64,000 nucleotides of DNA from Amycolatopsis sp. NBRC 101858 (GCF_030269325.1 NZ_BSTD01000007.1:496001-560000); one strand, 5' to 3'. Numbered from the stretch's first letter, positions 23,740 to 32,354 are shown. Notes: generated by a model from the letters alone, not told the origin. Program-made: numbers and translations.

Positions 23740-25110
23740 ATGGACCACGACATCCTCGCGTTGCTGGGTGACGTCCGCAGTGTCGCGGCGCGCCCGGCGT
23801 TCACCATCGGCGAAGCCGGCCACAGTGGACTGACGGCGTACCGCGCCCTGCGTCACGAAGCCTTCGTTGCCCGGCAAGGACTTTTCGCCGGACACGACCT
23901 CGACGACCACGACACCGACCCGCGCACCCTGGTCCTGGTGGCCCGGGACGCGTCGGGTGAGGTGCTCGGCGGTGTCCGCCTCGGCCCGGCGACCGACGGC
24001 CCGGACCTCGGGTGGTGGAAAGGCGGCCGGCTGGTCGTCGCGCCCGGGTCGCCGTCCGGAATCGGTTCGGCCCTGGTGCGCGCGGCGTGCGCACGAGCCG
24101 AGTCCGAAGGCGCGCTTCGGTTCGAGGCAACCGTCCAGGCGCGTACTCAAAAGCTGTTCACCCGGCTCGGCTGGCAACCGGTGCGGCCGGTGACCGTCGC
24201 CGGGCACGACCACGTGCTGATGCGCTGGCCGATCGGCCGGATCGCGGCGCTGGCCCGGTCGACGAAGGCCGCGCTCGGCCCGCTGCTGCACGGAATGACC
24301 GGGGTACCGGGCTTCGTCGGCGACGACGGCGTCCCGCTGCCCGGCACCGACGTCGTGGCGGCCTGCGACGCGATCATCCCGTCCATGGTCGAGCGCGACC
24401 CGGAATGGGCCGGCTGGTGCTCGGTGCTGGTCAACCTCAACGACCTGGCCGCGATGGGCGCCACGCCGACCGGGATGCTCGACGCGCTGGGTGCGCGCGA
24501 CGCGTCCTTCGCCGCCCGGGTCCTCAGTGGACTGCGCAAGGCGAGCCAGGCGTACGGCGTCCCGGTGCTCGGCGGCCACACCCAGTTCGGCGTCCCGGCT
24601 TCGCTGTCGGTGACGGCGCTGGGCCGCACCACCGATCCGGTGCCCGGTGGCGGCGGCAAGCCGGGCGAGCGCGTCTGGCTGACGGCGGATGTGAGCGGCG
24701 GCTGGCGGCCGGGCTACACCGGACGTCAGTGGGACTCGACGAGCTTCCGCCGCACACCCGAGCTGCGCGCACTGCTCGGCTCGGTCGCCGCAGCGAGACC
24801 GAGCGCGGCCAAGGACGTCTCGATGGCCGGCATCGCGGGCACCCTAGGCATGCTCGCCGAGGCGTCCGGCTGCGGCGCGGTCCTGGACGTCGAAAAGGTG
24901 CCGCGGCCGCGCGGAGCGTCCACCGGGGACTGGCTGACCTGCTTCCCCGGCTTCGCGATGCTCACCACCGGCACCCCCGCGCCCGCGGGCCCGGCGGTCA
25001 CCGCGGACTGCGGCGAACTGGTCGCGGGCACCGGCGTCACGCTGCGCTGGCCCGACGGCGAACGGACGCCCGCCATCGAGGGCGGCGTCACCGGATTGGG
25101 GAACTCATGA
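23740..25110 (+). CDS. GNAT acetyltransferase - AIR synthase-like fusion, MSMEG_0567 family (NitE/NitF-like)
   Basis: 456 residues. Residues about 15-165 form a GNAT domain (YRALRHEAFVARQGLF, VLGGVRLGP, GIGSALVRAACARAESEG). Residues about 180-456 form a PurM/AIR synthase-like ATP-binding domain (GFVGDDGVPLPGTDVVAACD, VLVNLNDLAAMGATPTGML, VLGGHTQFGVPASLSV). In some Nit1C clusters these are separate genes (NitE, NitF); here they are fused. The ATG at 23740 lies directly after the radical SAM stop, and the stop overlaps the nitrilase start. Likely role is to prepare or phosphorylate a pathway intermediate; unproven. Confidence 0.9.
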   Translation: MDHDILALLGDVRSVAARPAFTIGEAGHSGLTAYRALRHEAFVARQGLFAGHDLDDHDTDPRTLVLVARDASGEVLGGVRLGPATDGPDLGWWKGGRLVVAPGSPSGIGSALVRAACARAESEGALRFEATVQARTQKLFTRLGWQPVRPVTVAGHDHVLMRWPIGRIAALARSTKAALGPLLHGMTGVPGFVGDDGVPLPGTDVVAACDAIIPSMVERDPEWAGWCSVLVNLNDLAAMGATPTGMLDALGARDASFAARVLSGLRKASQAYGVPVLGGHTQFGVPASLSVTALGRTTDPVPGGGGKPGERVWLTADVSGGWRPGYTGRQWDSTSFRRTPELRALLGSVAAARPSAAKDVSMAGIAGTLGMLAEASGCGAVLDVEKVPRPRGASTGDWLTCFPGFAMLTTGTPAPAGPAVTADCGELVAGTGVTLRWPDGERTPAIEGGVTGLGNS

Positions 25111-25937
25111 CGACACTCAGGATGGCCGCGGTCGCCGCGCCGTTCGACCGCGACCTCGAAGGCGACTTCGCGCGCATCGAGAAGCTGATCGGCGAGGCGA
25201 AGGCCGAGGGCGTACGGCTGCTGGCGCTGCCGGAAGCGGCCCTCGGCGGCTACCTCGCCAACCTCGACGGCGGTGCCGAAGGGCCGCCCGCGCTGGCCGT
25301 CGACGGCCCGGAGGTGCAGCGGCTGGCGGCGCTGGCCGGCGACCTCGTCGTCACGGCGGGGTACTGCGAGCTCGCCGGCGGCCGCCGCTACAACTCCGCG
25401 GTCTGCGTCACCGGCGACGGCGTCCTCGGCAACCACCGCAAGGTGCACCAGCCCCTGGCCGAAAACGCCAGCTACGGCGCCGGCCGCGGGTTCGCCGCCT
25501 TCGAGACGCCGGTCGGGCGCCTGGGCATGATGATCTGCTACGACAAGGCTTTCCCCGAGTCCGCGCGGGCGCTCGCCCTGGACGGTGCCGAGATCGTCGT
25601 CTGCATGAGCGCCTGGCCCGGCAGCCGGACCAACGCGGCGCCCGATCTGGCGCAGGACCGCTGGAAGCGGCGGTTCGACCTGTTCGACCGGGCCCGCGCG
25701 CTGGAGAACCAGATCGTCTGGCTCTCGGCCAACCAGTCCGGCACCTTCGGCGACCTGCGGTTCGTCGCCGGGGCGAAGATCGTCGACCCGGGCGGCGAGA
25801 TCGTCGCCGACACCGGCGTCGCCGAGGGGATGGCGATCGCCGAGTTCGACGTCCAGGCCGCGCTCGCGACCGCGCGCCGGTCGATGGGGCACCTGGCGGA
25901 CAGACGCCCCGACGCCTACCCCGTTAGTGTCCCGTGA
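25107..25937 (+). CDS. Nitrilase/carbon-nitrogen hydrolase, Nit1C cluster (NitC-like)
   Basis: 276 residues of the CN-hydrolase superfamily with a complete triad: Glu43 in LPEAALGGYL, Lys112 in NHRKVHQP and Cys144 in GMMICYDKAFPES. It has the length and opening of the short bacterial nitrilase branch (AAVAAPFDRDLEGDFARIEK). Enzymes here hydrolyse nitriles to acids and ammonia, or act on cyanide-derived nitriles, and the Nit1C homologue is linked to cyanide assimilation in Pseudomonas. ATGA overlap with the fusion gene; the paralogue begins directly after the stop. Confidence 0.92.
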   Translation: MTTLRMAAVAAPFDRDLEGDFARIEKLIGEAKAEGVRLLALPEAALGGYLANLDGGAEGPPALAVDGPEVQRLAALAGDLVVTAGYCELAGGRRYNSAVCVTGDGVLGNHRKVHQPLAENASYGAGRGFAAFETPVGRLGMMICYDKAFPESARALALDGAEIVVCMSAWPGSRTNAAPDLAQDRWKRRFDLFDRARALENQIVWLSANQSGTFGDLRFVAGAKIVDPGGEIVADTGVAEGMAIAEFDVQAALATARRSMGHLADRRPDAYPVSVP

Positions 25938-26768
25938 ATGGGGCAGATCCGGCTCGCCGCCGTCGCCGCGCACTTCGGCCGCGACCTCGACTTCGACCTG
26001 CAGCGCATCGCGACGCTGATCGACCACGCGCGCTCGTCGGGCGCCGCGCTGCTGGTGCTGCCGGACGCGGCCCTCGGCGGCTACCTCGCCGACCTGCGCC
26101 ATCCGGACCCGGAGGCGCTCCCGCCGGCCCTCGACCCCGACTGCGCGGAGCTGAAGACCATCCAGTCGCTGGCCGCGGAGATGGTCGTCTGCGTCGGCTA
26201 CTGCGAGGCCGACGGGCCGCGGCGCTACAACTCCGCGGTGTGCGTCACGGGTGACGGTGTCCTGGGCCGGCACCGCAAGGTGCACCAGCCACCGGGGGAA
26301 AGCGTGGCGTACGAACCGGGGGCCGAGTTCGCCGCGTTCGACACGCCGGTCGGGCGGCTGGGCATGCTGATCGACTACGACAAGACGTTCCCCGAGTCGG
26401 CGCGTTCGCTGGCGGTCGACGGCGCGGACATCGTCGCCTGCCTGAGCGCGTGGCCGACCAGCATCACCAACCGCGCGCCCCGGATGGCCCAGGACCGGCA
26501 GTCACGGCTGTTCGACCTCTACGACCAGGCGCGGGCGGCGGAGAACCAGGTCGTCCTGGTGTCGTCCAACCAGACCGGCGCGATGGGCGGCATGCGGTTC
26601 CTCGGGCAGGCGAAGGTGGTCGGGCCGGGCGGCGAAATCCTCGCGCGGACCTGGTCGAAGGCCGGCATCGCGGTCGCCGAGCTGGACGTCGGGCAGGAGA
26701 TCGCCAACGCCCGGCGCGTGCTGCACCACCTGGGGGAACGGAAACCGTCGGTGTACCGGGAGGCTTGA
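25938..26768 (+). CDS. Nitrilase paralogue lacking the catalytic Cys (predicted pseudoenzyme)
   Basis: 276 residues aligning along its whole length with the preceding nitrilase (for example RRYNSAVCVTGDGVLG is identical, YNSAVCVTGDG and HRKVHQP shared). Two triad positions differ: Glu43 is Asp (LPDAALGGYL) and Cys144 is Asp146 (GMLIDYDKTFPES); Lys114 in RHRKVHQP remains. GAC replaces TGC, so this is not a reading-frame artefact. Without the Cys it cannot work as a nitrilase and may be a partner or a ligand-binding subunit. The ATG follows the upstream TGA with no gap, and its TGA overlaps the next ATG by one base. Confidence 0.88.
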   Translation: MGQIRLAAVAAHFGRDLDFDLQRIATLIDHARSSGAALLVLPDAALGGYLADLRHPDPEALPPALDPDCAELKTIQSLAAEMVVCVGYCEADGPRRYNSAVCVTGDGVLGRHRKVHQPPGESVAYEPGAEFAAFDTPVGRLGMLIDYDKTFPESARSLAVDGADIVACLSAWPTSITNRAPRMAQDRQSRLFDLYDQARAAENQVVLVSSNQTGAMGGMRFLGQAKVVGPGGEILARTWSKAGIAVAELDVGQEIANARRVLHHLGERKPSVYREA

Positions 26769-27805
26769 TGCGCATCGCCCTGCTGAGCTACTCGACGAAA
26801 CCCCGCGGCGGGGTGGTGCACACGCTGGCGCTGGCCGAAGCGCTGGCGGCGCTGGGCGAGGACGTCACGGTGTGGACGCTCGCCCGCGGCGGCGACGCGG
26901 GGTTCTTCCGGCCGGTCGACCCGGCGGTGCGGGTGTCGATCGTGCCGTTCCCGGACGTCCCCGGCGAGAGCGTCGGCGAGCGGATCCTGCGCTCGATCGC
27001 GGTGCTGCGCGCCGCGTTCACCCCGGGCGAGTACGACGTCGTGCACGCGCAGGACTGCATCAGCGCCAACGCCGTCGACGCTTGCGTCCGGACGATCCAC
27101 CACCTCGACACGTTCACGACGCCGGAGCTGGCAGCCTGTCACGAGCGGGCCATCGTCCGGCCGTACGCGCACATCTGCGTGTCCGCGGCGGTGGCGGCGG
27201 AGGTCCGGGCCGGCTGGGGCATCGAGGCGGCGGTGATCCCCAACGGCGTCGACTACGACCGCTTCGCCACCGCCCGCCCGGACGCCGGCCGGGGACGGTA
27301 CGTGCTGGCCGTGGGCGGAATCGAGCCCCGCAAGGGCTCCCTGGACCTGCTGGAGGCGTACGCACTGCTGGCCGCACCGGAGGTCCGGCTGCTGATCGCC
27401 GGCGGCGAGACGCTCTTCGACTACCGCGACTACCGCGCGCGGTGGGAGAAACGCGCCGCCGAGCTGGGTGTCGAGCCGGAGGTGCTGGGCCCGGTCCCGC
27501 ACGACGAACTGCCGTCCCTGATGGCGTCGGCGGCCGTGTTCGCCTTCCCGTCGACCAAGGAGGGTTTCGGCCTGGCCGCGATGGAGGCGCTGGCCGCGGG
27601 GGTGCCGGTGGTGACCCGCGACCTCCCGGTGCTGCGCGAGGTCTTCGGCGGCGTAGCCCGCTTCGCGACCGACCCACCCGGGTTCGCGCGAGCCCTGCGA
27701 GCGGCGCTGGCGGGCGGCGACCCGGAACCCGGAAGGGCCGTCGCCCGCCGCTACAGCTGGCCGGCCGCCGCCCAGGCGCACCGGGCGTTCTACCGGTCGC
27801 TGTGA
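26768..27805 (+). CDS. Glycosyltransferase family 4, MSMEG_0565 family
   Basis: 345 residues. MRIALLSYSTKPRGGVVHTL opens the N-terminal Rossmann domain, and the C-terminal domain carries VAGGIEPRKG-type binding (YVLAVGGIEPRKGSLDLLEA) and the E-x7-E element STKEGFGLAAMEALAAG. It is a GT-B fold enzyme. Its ATG overlaps the preceding TGA by one base (TGATG). MSMEG_0565-like glycosyltransferases close Nit1C-type clusters in mycobacteria and relatives. The acceptor is unknown. Its 3' end overlaps the converging HPF-like gene by 16 bases. Confidence 0.9.
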   Translation: MRIALLSYSTKPRGGVVHTLALAEALAALGEDVTVWTLARGGDAGFFRPVDPAVRVSIVPFPDVPGESVGERILRSIAVLRAAFTPGEYDVVHAQDCISANAVDACVRTIHHLDTFTTPELAACHERAIVRPYAHICVSAAVAAEVRAGWGIEAAVIPNGVDYDRFATARPDAGRGRYVLAVGGIEPRKGSLDLLEAYALLAAPEVRLLIAGGETLFDYRDYRARWEKRAAELGVEPEVLGPVPHDELPSLMASAAVFAFPSTKEGFGLAAMEALAAGVPVVTRDLPVLREVFGGVARFATDPPGFARALRAALAGGDPEPGRAVARRYSWPAAAQAHRAFYRSL

Positions 27806-28164
27806 TCGTCTTCCGGGTCTTCCGGAGCGGGCATGTGCCGGATGCTTTCGCTGCCCTTGTGATCGTGGGCGCGGGAGTAGTGGGAATCCAGCACCCGCCC
27901 CAGCTTGTGCGCGGCCCCGGAGTAGGCGTCGTCCACAGTGGTCGCGTGGTGCGTGACGGCAACGGGCTGCTTGCCCCCGGGCCGAGCTTCGATCACGCAC
28001 TTCTTGTCATCCGGCTTGCCACCGCCGTCTTCGCTGAGGTGCACCTCCACCCGGGTCAACCATCCCCCGAACCGGGAGAGGCTGCCCTCCAGGTCGGTCG
28101 TCACGAAGGTGGCCAGCCGTTCGCCACCGTGGATGTTGTGGTCGGTGTTGACCTGGATCTGCAC
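27790..28164 (-). CDS. Ribosome hibernation/HPF-RaiA-like protein
   Basis: 124 residues from the GTG at 28164, which has GGAGG six bases upstream; the GTG at 28170 is too close. The sequence opens VQIQVNTDHNIHGGERLATF, then LTRVEVHLSEDGGGKPDDKK and CVIEARPGGKQPVAVTH, as in HPF/RaiA family proteins that bind the 30S decoding region under stress. It is shorter than long HPF and lacks the C-terminal dimerisation domain. A charged tail (DPEDDHSDR) ends it. It is convergent with, and overlaps, the glycosyltransferase. Confidence 0.8.
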   Translation of the reverse strand: MQIQVNTDHNIHGGERLATFVTTDLEGSLSRFGGWLTRVEVHLSEDGGGKPDDKKCVIEARPGGKQPVAVTHHATTVDDAYSGAAHKLGRVLDSHYSRAHDHKGSESIRHMPAPEDPEDDHSDR

Positions 28165-28275
28165 GAGCACCCTCCAAAGCGGGACAACGATGAACCCGGT
28201 CAGTACCACGAAGGCGATCACCTCAAACCCGGCGGCGCGGTAACTGATCGGCTGCCTGGGGCGATGTACCAGGTA

Positions 28276-29199
28276 ATGGCTGACACCGCGTGCTTCGTGC
28301 AGTTCCCCCATCCCGGCACCGAGCACCGCTTCGCCGGCGATGAGATGCCGTGGAACGTCGGCCGCCACGGACGAAAGTTCTTGGTCGCGCCCGGACGGTA
28401 CGTCGCCGACGACGATCGGCCCCACGAGGGCGAGGTGGTGTTCTGGGCAGAGTGGGAGCCGCCTTCCCGGGTCGAACGCCATTGGCCGCGTGAGGGCGAT
28501 CTACCACGAACGTTGCACCGGCCGTATTGGACACGGCCGAGTCGAGCACGGCCGCGGCAGAACACCGACCCATGGGTGTTCGGCGAGCGGATGGTCTACA
28601 GCAACTGCAAGCAGACCGCCGGTACACCGCGACGCCCCACCGCGATGCAATCCTTGCCGCTCGGCTCGGTGATCTGCTTCGGGTCCACCCTCCGCGGCCA
28701 ATTCTGCATCGACACCGTGTTCGTCGTCGCCGACGCGCAGCCCTGGACGCCCGGCCGGACAGTAGGTCTGAACGTCGACGAGGCCTTCATCGTCTGCACC
28801 GCCCAATCCCTGACACCCACGGCCGCCGACGCCGGTCGGGCCGGTTGCAGCCCGGGCTGCCCACCCGACGCCGAGCTGCAGCTGACCCTCTATCGCGGGG
28901 CGACGATCGACAAACCGATACACGGCATGTACAGCTTTGTCCCGGCCAGGCCGGCCGACCACCCGCAACCCCGGTTCCAGCGGCCCGCCGTGCATTTGCC
29001 AGAACGGATCAATCCTGCCAGCAGGCAAAGCACCCGCGGCGCCCGCCGAGCGCTACCGATCGAGGATGTGCGCAGAGCCTGGATGTCGCTACGCGACCAA
29101 GTCCTGGCTCAAGGCCTGGTACTCGCGACTTATTTGGCCACCCCGCCGAGGGCTTCCGCGCACGAGTCGGTCACCGCCAGTCCCGATACTTCGTGCTGA
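28276..29199 (+). CDS. Conserved hypothetical protein of unknown function
   Basis: 307 residues, start uncertain (ATG 28276; ATG 28264 is in frame upstream). No named domain is recognised, but the pattern is that of a real protein: CFVQFPHPGTEHRF, then MPWNVGRHGRKFLVAPGRYV, EGEVVFWAEWEPPS, DPWVFGERMVYSNCKQ, LGSVICFGSTLRGQFCIDTVF and DKPIHGMYSFVPA. I recall similar uncharacterised actinobacterial proteins. No signal peptide or membrane segment. The upstream gap to the HPF-like gene is 111 bases. Six or more cysteines are conserved-looking. Its codon usage seems somewhat less GC-biased than its neighbours. Confidence 0.6.
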   Translation: MADTACFVQFPHPGTEHRFAGDEMPWNVGRHGRKFLVAPGRYVADDDRPHEGEVVFWAEWEPPSRVERHWPREGDLPRTLHRPYWTRPSRARPRQNTDPWVFGERMVYSNCKQTAGTPRRPTAMQSLPLGSVICFGSTLRGQFCIDTVFVVADAQPWTPGRTVGLNVDEAFIVCTAQSLTPTAADAGRAGCSPGCPPDAELQLTLYRGATIDKPIHGMYSFVPARPADHPQPRFQRPAVHLPERINPASRQSTRGARRALPIEDVRRAWMSLRDQVLAQGLVLATYLATPPRASAHESVTASPDTSC

Positions 29200-29237
29200 T
29201 TACGAGACAGCGGTTGAGCGCACGGTAAGGACCGGAC

Positions 29238-29618
29238 CTACGCGTCGTGGAAGGGGGCAGGTTCGGCGGGGATTCGTTGGGACATCAGGCAGAACTCGTT
29301 GCCCTCCGGATCCTCCAGCACCACCCACGAGCCGCTGCCGATGATGGTCGACCGCTGAGCGCCGAGATCGAGCAGGCGGGCCAGTTCCGCGTCCTGTCCG
29401 CGGTCGGTGGGGCAAACGTCGAAATGCATGCGGTTCTTCGCCGTCTTCGGCTCGGTGACGCGGACGAACAGGATGTCCGGGCTGGTCGTCGCTCCTCGGA
29501 TGGCCACACCCGTCTCGTCGCGGGCGAAGACCCGGTAGCCCAGTACTTCGCACCAGAAACCGGCGATCCGTTCGGGATCGTTGCTGTCGATGATGATGTC
29601 GCCCACGCGGCTCGCCAT
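29238..29618 (-). CDS. VOC-family (glyoxalase-like) protein
   Basis: 126 residues with a single glyoxalase module: SRVGDIIIDSNDPERIAGFW opens it and WVVLEDPEGNEFCLMSQR closes it. The ATG at 29618 follows the DinB stop by 14 bases. GIAIRG and HFDVCPTDRGQDAELARLL lie between. Role unknown; these small VOC proteins often bind or modify small metabolites. The gene is downstream of the DinB gene on the same strand and probably co-transcribed. Confidence 0.85.
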   Translation of the reverse strand: MASRVGDIIIDSNDPERIAGFWCEVLGYRVFARDETGVAIRGATTSPDILFVRVTEPKTAKNRMHFDVCPTDRGQDAELARLLDLGAQRSTIIGSGSWVVLEDPEGNEFCLMSQRIPAEPAPFHDA

Positions 29619-29632
29619 GGAATGGGAGCCGC

Positions 29633-30223
29633 TCAGCCGGCGTGCCCGGCCGCGCGGGCCACCCGCTCCAGCTTCTCGCGGTACTCCGCCCACTTGTCCG
29701 CGTCCTGGTCGGGCAGGATCGATGCGCCGGCTCCGAAGCCGATGGCGCCGTCGATGAGTTCGCGGACGATGTCGGCGTGGCCGGCGTGGCGGTTGATCTC
29801 GGCGGTCACGTGCACCAGCACCCGGTGCAGCGTCGTCTCGCGGCGCTCCGGCGGCCACCACGGGACCTCGCTGACCGCGTCCAGCGGGGTCGACTCGATG
29901 GTCTCGTCCGCGAACGCCCAGACACGCCGGTAGAGCCCGACGATGTCGTCGTGCGACTCGTCCTCGGACGCCCAGAAGTCGGCGCTGGGGTCGTCGTCCA
30001 TGTTTTCGTACCACGGGAGCGACTCCGGGAACTTCCGGCCGAACGGCTCGCCGAAGTACCCGAGCTCGACACCGGCCATGTGCTTGACGAGGCCGAGCAG
30101 GTTGGTTCCGGTGGTCGTCATCGGCCGGCGCATGTCGTACTCGGAAAGGCCGTCGAGCTTCCACACCAGTGCGTCGCGCGCCGTCTGCAGGTATCGCCGC
30201 AGATCGTCCTTCGGATCGGTCAT
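29633..30223 (-). CDS. DinB/DUF664 family protein
   Basis: 196 residues, a four-helix DinB-type bundle. LVWKLDGLSEYDMRRPMTTT is the first helix with its family cap, NLLGLVKHMAGVELGYFGE the second with a candidate metal-binding His, and LVHVTAEINRHAGHADIVRE near residue 155 supplies the HxxxHxxH-type ligands. DUF664 members act as thiol-dependent metal enzymes such as bacillithiol or mycothiol S-transferases, or are of unknown role. It is 21 bases below the DksA-like gene on the same strand. Confidence 0.85.
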   Translation of the reverse strand: MTDPKDDLRRYLQTARDALVWKLDGLSEYDMRRPMTTTGTNLLGLVKHMAGVELGYFGEPFGRKFPESLPWYENMDDDPSADFWASEDESHDDIVGLYRRVWAFADETIESTPLDAVSEVPWWPPERRETTLHRVLVHVTAEINRHAGHADIVRELIDGAIGFGAGASILPDQDADKWAEYREKLERVARAAGHAG

Positions 30224-30244
30224 GCGAGGAAGGTACCCGGCGGG

Positions 30245-30595
30245 TCACCGAGCCTTGTTCGCGCAGGCGATGCAGATCCGCGTCGCCGGGAGGGCGGTGA
30301 GGCGTTCTTCGGCGATCGGGCCGCCGCAGCGTTCGCACGTTTCCCAGACGCCCGCGCGTACCCGCTCGGCGGCGCGGTCGAGGTCGGCGAGGTCGTCCTG
30401 GGCCTGCCGCAAAAGGGCCTGGACCTGCGCCCGCTCGAACGCGATCGTCGCGCCTTCCGGGTCGTGCTCGTCGTCGTTGCTGGTGAACTCCGACGCCTCG
30501 ACGATCCCGTCCCGCTGCCGGGTCAGCGAGGCGGCCAGGCGAGCCGTCTCGGCCCGGGCCCGCTCGATCAGCCCGATCGCGGCACGCTCATCCAC
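30245..30595 (-). CDS. TraR/DksA-family zinc-finger protein
   Basis: 116 residues. A coiled-coil N-terminus (IERARAETARLAASLTRQRD, LLRQAQDDLADLDRAAERVR) is followed by a zinc-binding CX2C-X17-CX2C motif: Cys87, Cys90, Cys108, Cys111 in CERCGGPIAEE and RICIACANKAR. DksA-type proteins enter the RNA polymerase secondary channel. I chose the GTG at 30595, which overlaps the AtuA-like stop by eight bases; no ATG is available in frame. It is the last gene of the terpenoid-type operon and may be co-transcribed only incidentally. Confidence 0.85.
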   Translation of the reverse strand: MDERAAIGLIERARAETARLAASLTRQRDGIVEASEFTSNDDEHDPEGATIAFERAQVQALLRQAQDDLADLDRAAERVRAGVWETCERCGGPIAEERLTALPATRICIACANKAR

Positions 30596-32354
30596 GGCGA
30601 GCGACCGGCCCGCGAACGGGCACGTCGACCACCCGGCTGCGCAGGTATTCGGCGAGTCCCTTCGCCTGCGGGTCGGGACGGGTCGCCGCGGCGACGCCTT
30701 CGCCCAGCAGGCCCACCACGACGAAGTTGAGCGCGCGCAGGTTCGGCAGCTCGAACCGGCGGACGGCCAGCGCGGCCGCTTCGGGCAGCAGCTCCCGGAA
30801 GCGGTCTTCGTCGAGATATCCGCGCAGCCACGCGTATTCGTCGTCGGTGCGGGTCCAGAAGCCGACGTTCGCGTTGCCGCCCTTGTCGCCCGAACGGGCA
30901 CCCGCCACCTCGCCCAGCGGTGCCCGCCGGGTCGGGCCGAAGTCCCGTGGCGGTGCCGCGTCGGGCACCGGCGCCGGGAGGGGCGGGCCGGTGGGCGGAT
31001 GCGGGACGACGACCTCCGTCCCGTCCGGCAGCGTGACCCGGTGCGTCACCTCGGCGGCCGGGACCAGGGCAGGCCAGTAGACGCCGAACGCGCTTTCGGC
31101 CGACGGCGGGGTCGTCGTGTGGAAGCCCGGGTAGCCGCCGAGCGCGAGCTCCATCGCCGTGTTCGAGAAGCGGCGGCCGACCTTGCGGGCGTCCGGGTCC
31201 TTGACCGTGATCCGCAGGTGCGCCGTGGCCTCGGCGTTCACCGGCGCGTCCGCGTGGTCGAACCGCAGCAGCGTGACGTCGGCCTCGGCGAACTGGTCCT
31301 TGCCGCCCAGCAGCGCGAACAGCTGCTCCTCGGCCCACGCGGCCTTCTCTTCGATGCGGGCGCCGGTGAGGACGAGCGTCATCGTGTTCCGGTAGCCGCC
31401 GTCGTGGTTCAGCGCCACCTTGAGGTGCTCACCCGGCGGGCTGCCGCGGGTGCCGCTGATCCGCACCCGGTCCGGTCCGGCCGCCTCGAGCCGCAGGGTG
31501 TCGAAGTGCGCGACCGCGTCCGGCCCCGCGTAGGCCGGTTCGGCGATCTCGTACAGCAGCTGCGCGGTGACCGTGCCGGGCGAGACCAGTCCCCCGGTGT
31601 CCGCGTGCTTGGTGATGACGGACGAGCCGTCGGCCGCCACCTCGGCGATCGGGAAGCCGGGGTACCGCCGGTCGGTCACCTCTTCGAAGAACGCGTAGTT
31701 GCCGCCCGTGGCCTGCGGGCCGCATTCGATGACGTGCCCGGCGGCCATCGCGCCCGCGATCGCGTCGAAGTCCGTGGGTGCCCAGCCGTGCCACCAGGCG
31801 GCCGGGCCGACGACCAGCGAGGCGTCGGTGACCCGGCCGGTGACGACGACGTCGGCGCCGGCGGACAGCGCCGCGGCGATGCCCCAGCCGCCGAGATAAG
31901 CGTTGGCGGTCAACGGTCCCACGCCGGCTTCCGCGAGCTTCCGGCCGGTGTCGAGGTGCGCAAGGTCGTGCCCGGCTGCCTGCAGCTCGGCCAGCCTGCC
32001 GACGATGTCGTCGCCGTCGACGTGGGCGATCTCCGGGTGCAGGCCGAGCCGGCCGGCGAGGGCGGCGATCTCGGCGGCCAGCCCCGGCGGGTTCAACCCG
32101 CCGGCGTTCGAGACGATCCGGATGCCGCGGTCGAGGCAGGTACCCAGGACGTGCTCGAGCTGGGTGAGGAACGTCTTCGCGTACCCGAGCGCGGGGTCCT
32201 TCCGGCGGGCCTTCCAGAGGATGAGCATGGTCAGCTCGGCGAGGTAGTCCCCGGTGAGCACGTCGATCGGGCCGCCCTCGACCATCTCTCGGGCCGCTTC
32301 GAGGCGGTCGCCGTAGAAGCCGGAGCAGTTCGCGATCCGGACCGGGCGGCTCAT
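30588..32354 (-). CDS. AtuA-family protein (acyclic terpene utilisation-like)
   Basis: 588 residues. Opens VRIANCSGFYGDRLEAAREM, then GPIDVLTGDYLAELTMLIL, RIVSNAGGLNPPG and ADVVVTGRVTDASLVVGPA, which are AtuA family landmarks. A second domain follows (GARSGDKGGNANVGFW). AtuA is needed for citronellol/geraniol degradation in Pseudomonas, though its reaction is not settled. Its ATG overlaps the TIGR03084 stop (ATGA), and its stop overlaps the DksA-like start. It lies with a biotin-dependent carboxylase and acyl-CoA genes, which fits branched acyl-CoA breakdown. Confidence 0.87.
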   Translation of the reverse strand: MSRPVRIANCSGFYGDRLEAAREMVEGGPIDVLTGDYLAELTMLILWKARRKDPALGYAKTFLTQLEHVLGTCLDRGIRIVSNAGGLNPPGLAAEIAALAGRLGLHPEIAHVDGDDIVGRLAELQAAGHDLAHLDTGRKLAEAGVGPLTANAYLGGWGIAAALSAGADVVVTGRVTDASLVVGPAAWWHGWAPTDFDAIAGAMAAGHVIECGPQATGGNYAFFEEVTDRRYPGFPIAEVAADGSSVITKHADTGGLVSPGTVTAQLLYEIAEPAYAGPDAVAHFDTLRLEAAGPDRVRISGTRGSPPGEHLKVALNHDGGYRNTMTLVLTGARIEEKAAWAEEQLFALLGGKDQFAEADVTLLRFDHADAPVNAEATAHLRITVKDPDARKVGRRFSNTAMELALGGYPGFHTTTPPSAESAFGVYWPALVPAAEVTHRVTLPDGTEVVVPHPPTGPPLPAPVPDAAPPRDFGPTRRAPLGEVAGARSGDKGGNANVGFWTRTDDEYAWLRGYLDEDRFRELLPEAAALAVRRFELPNLRALNFVVVGLLGEGVAAATRPDPQAKGLAEYLRSRVVDVPVRGPVARRG

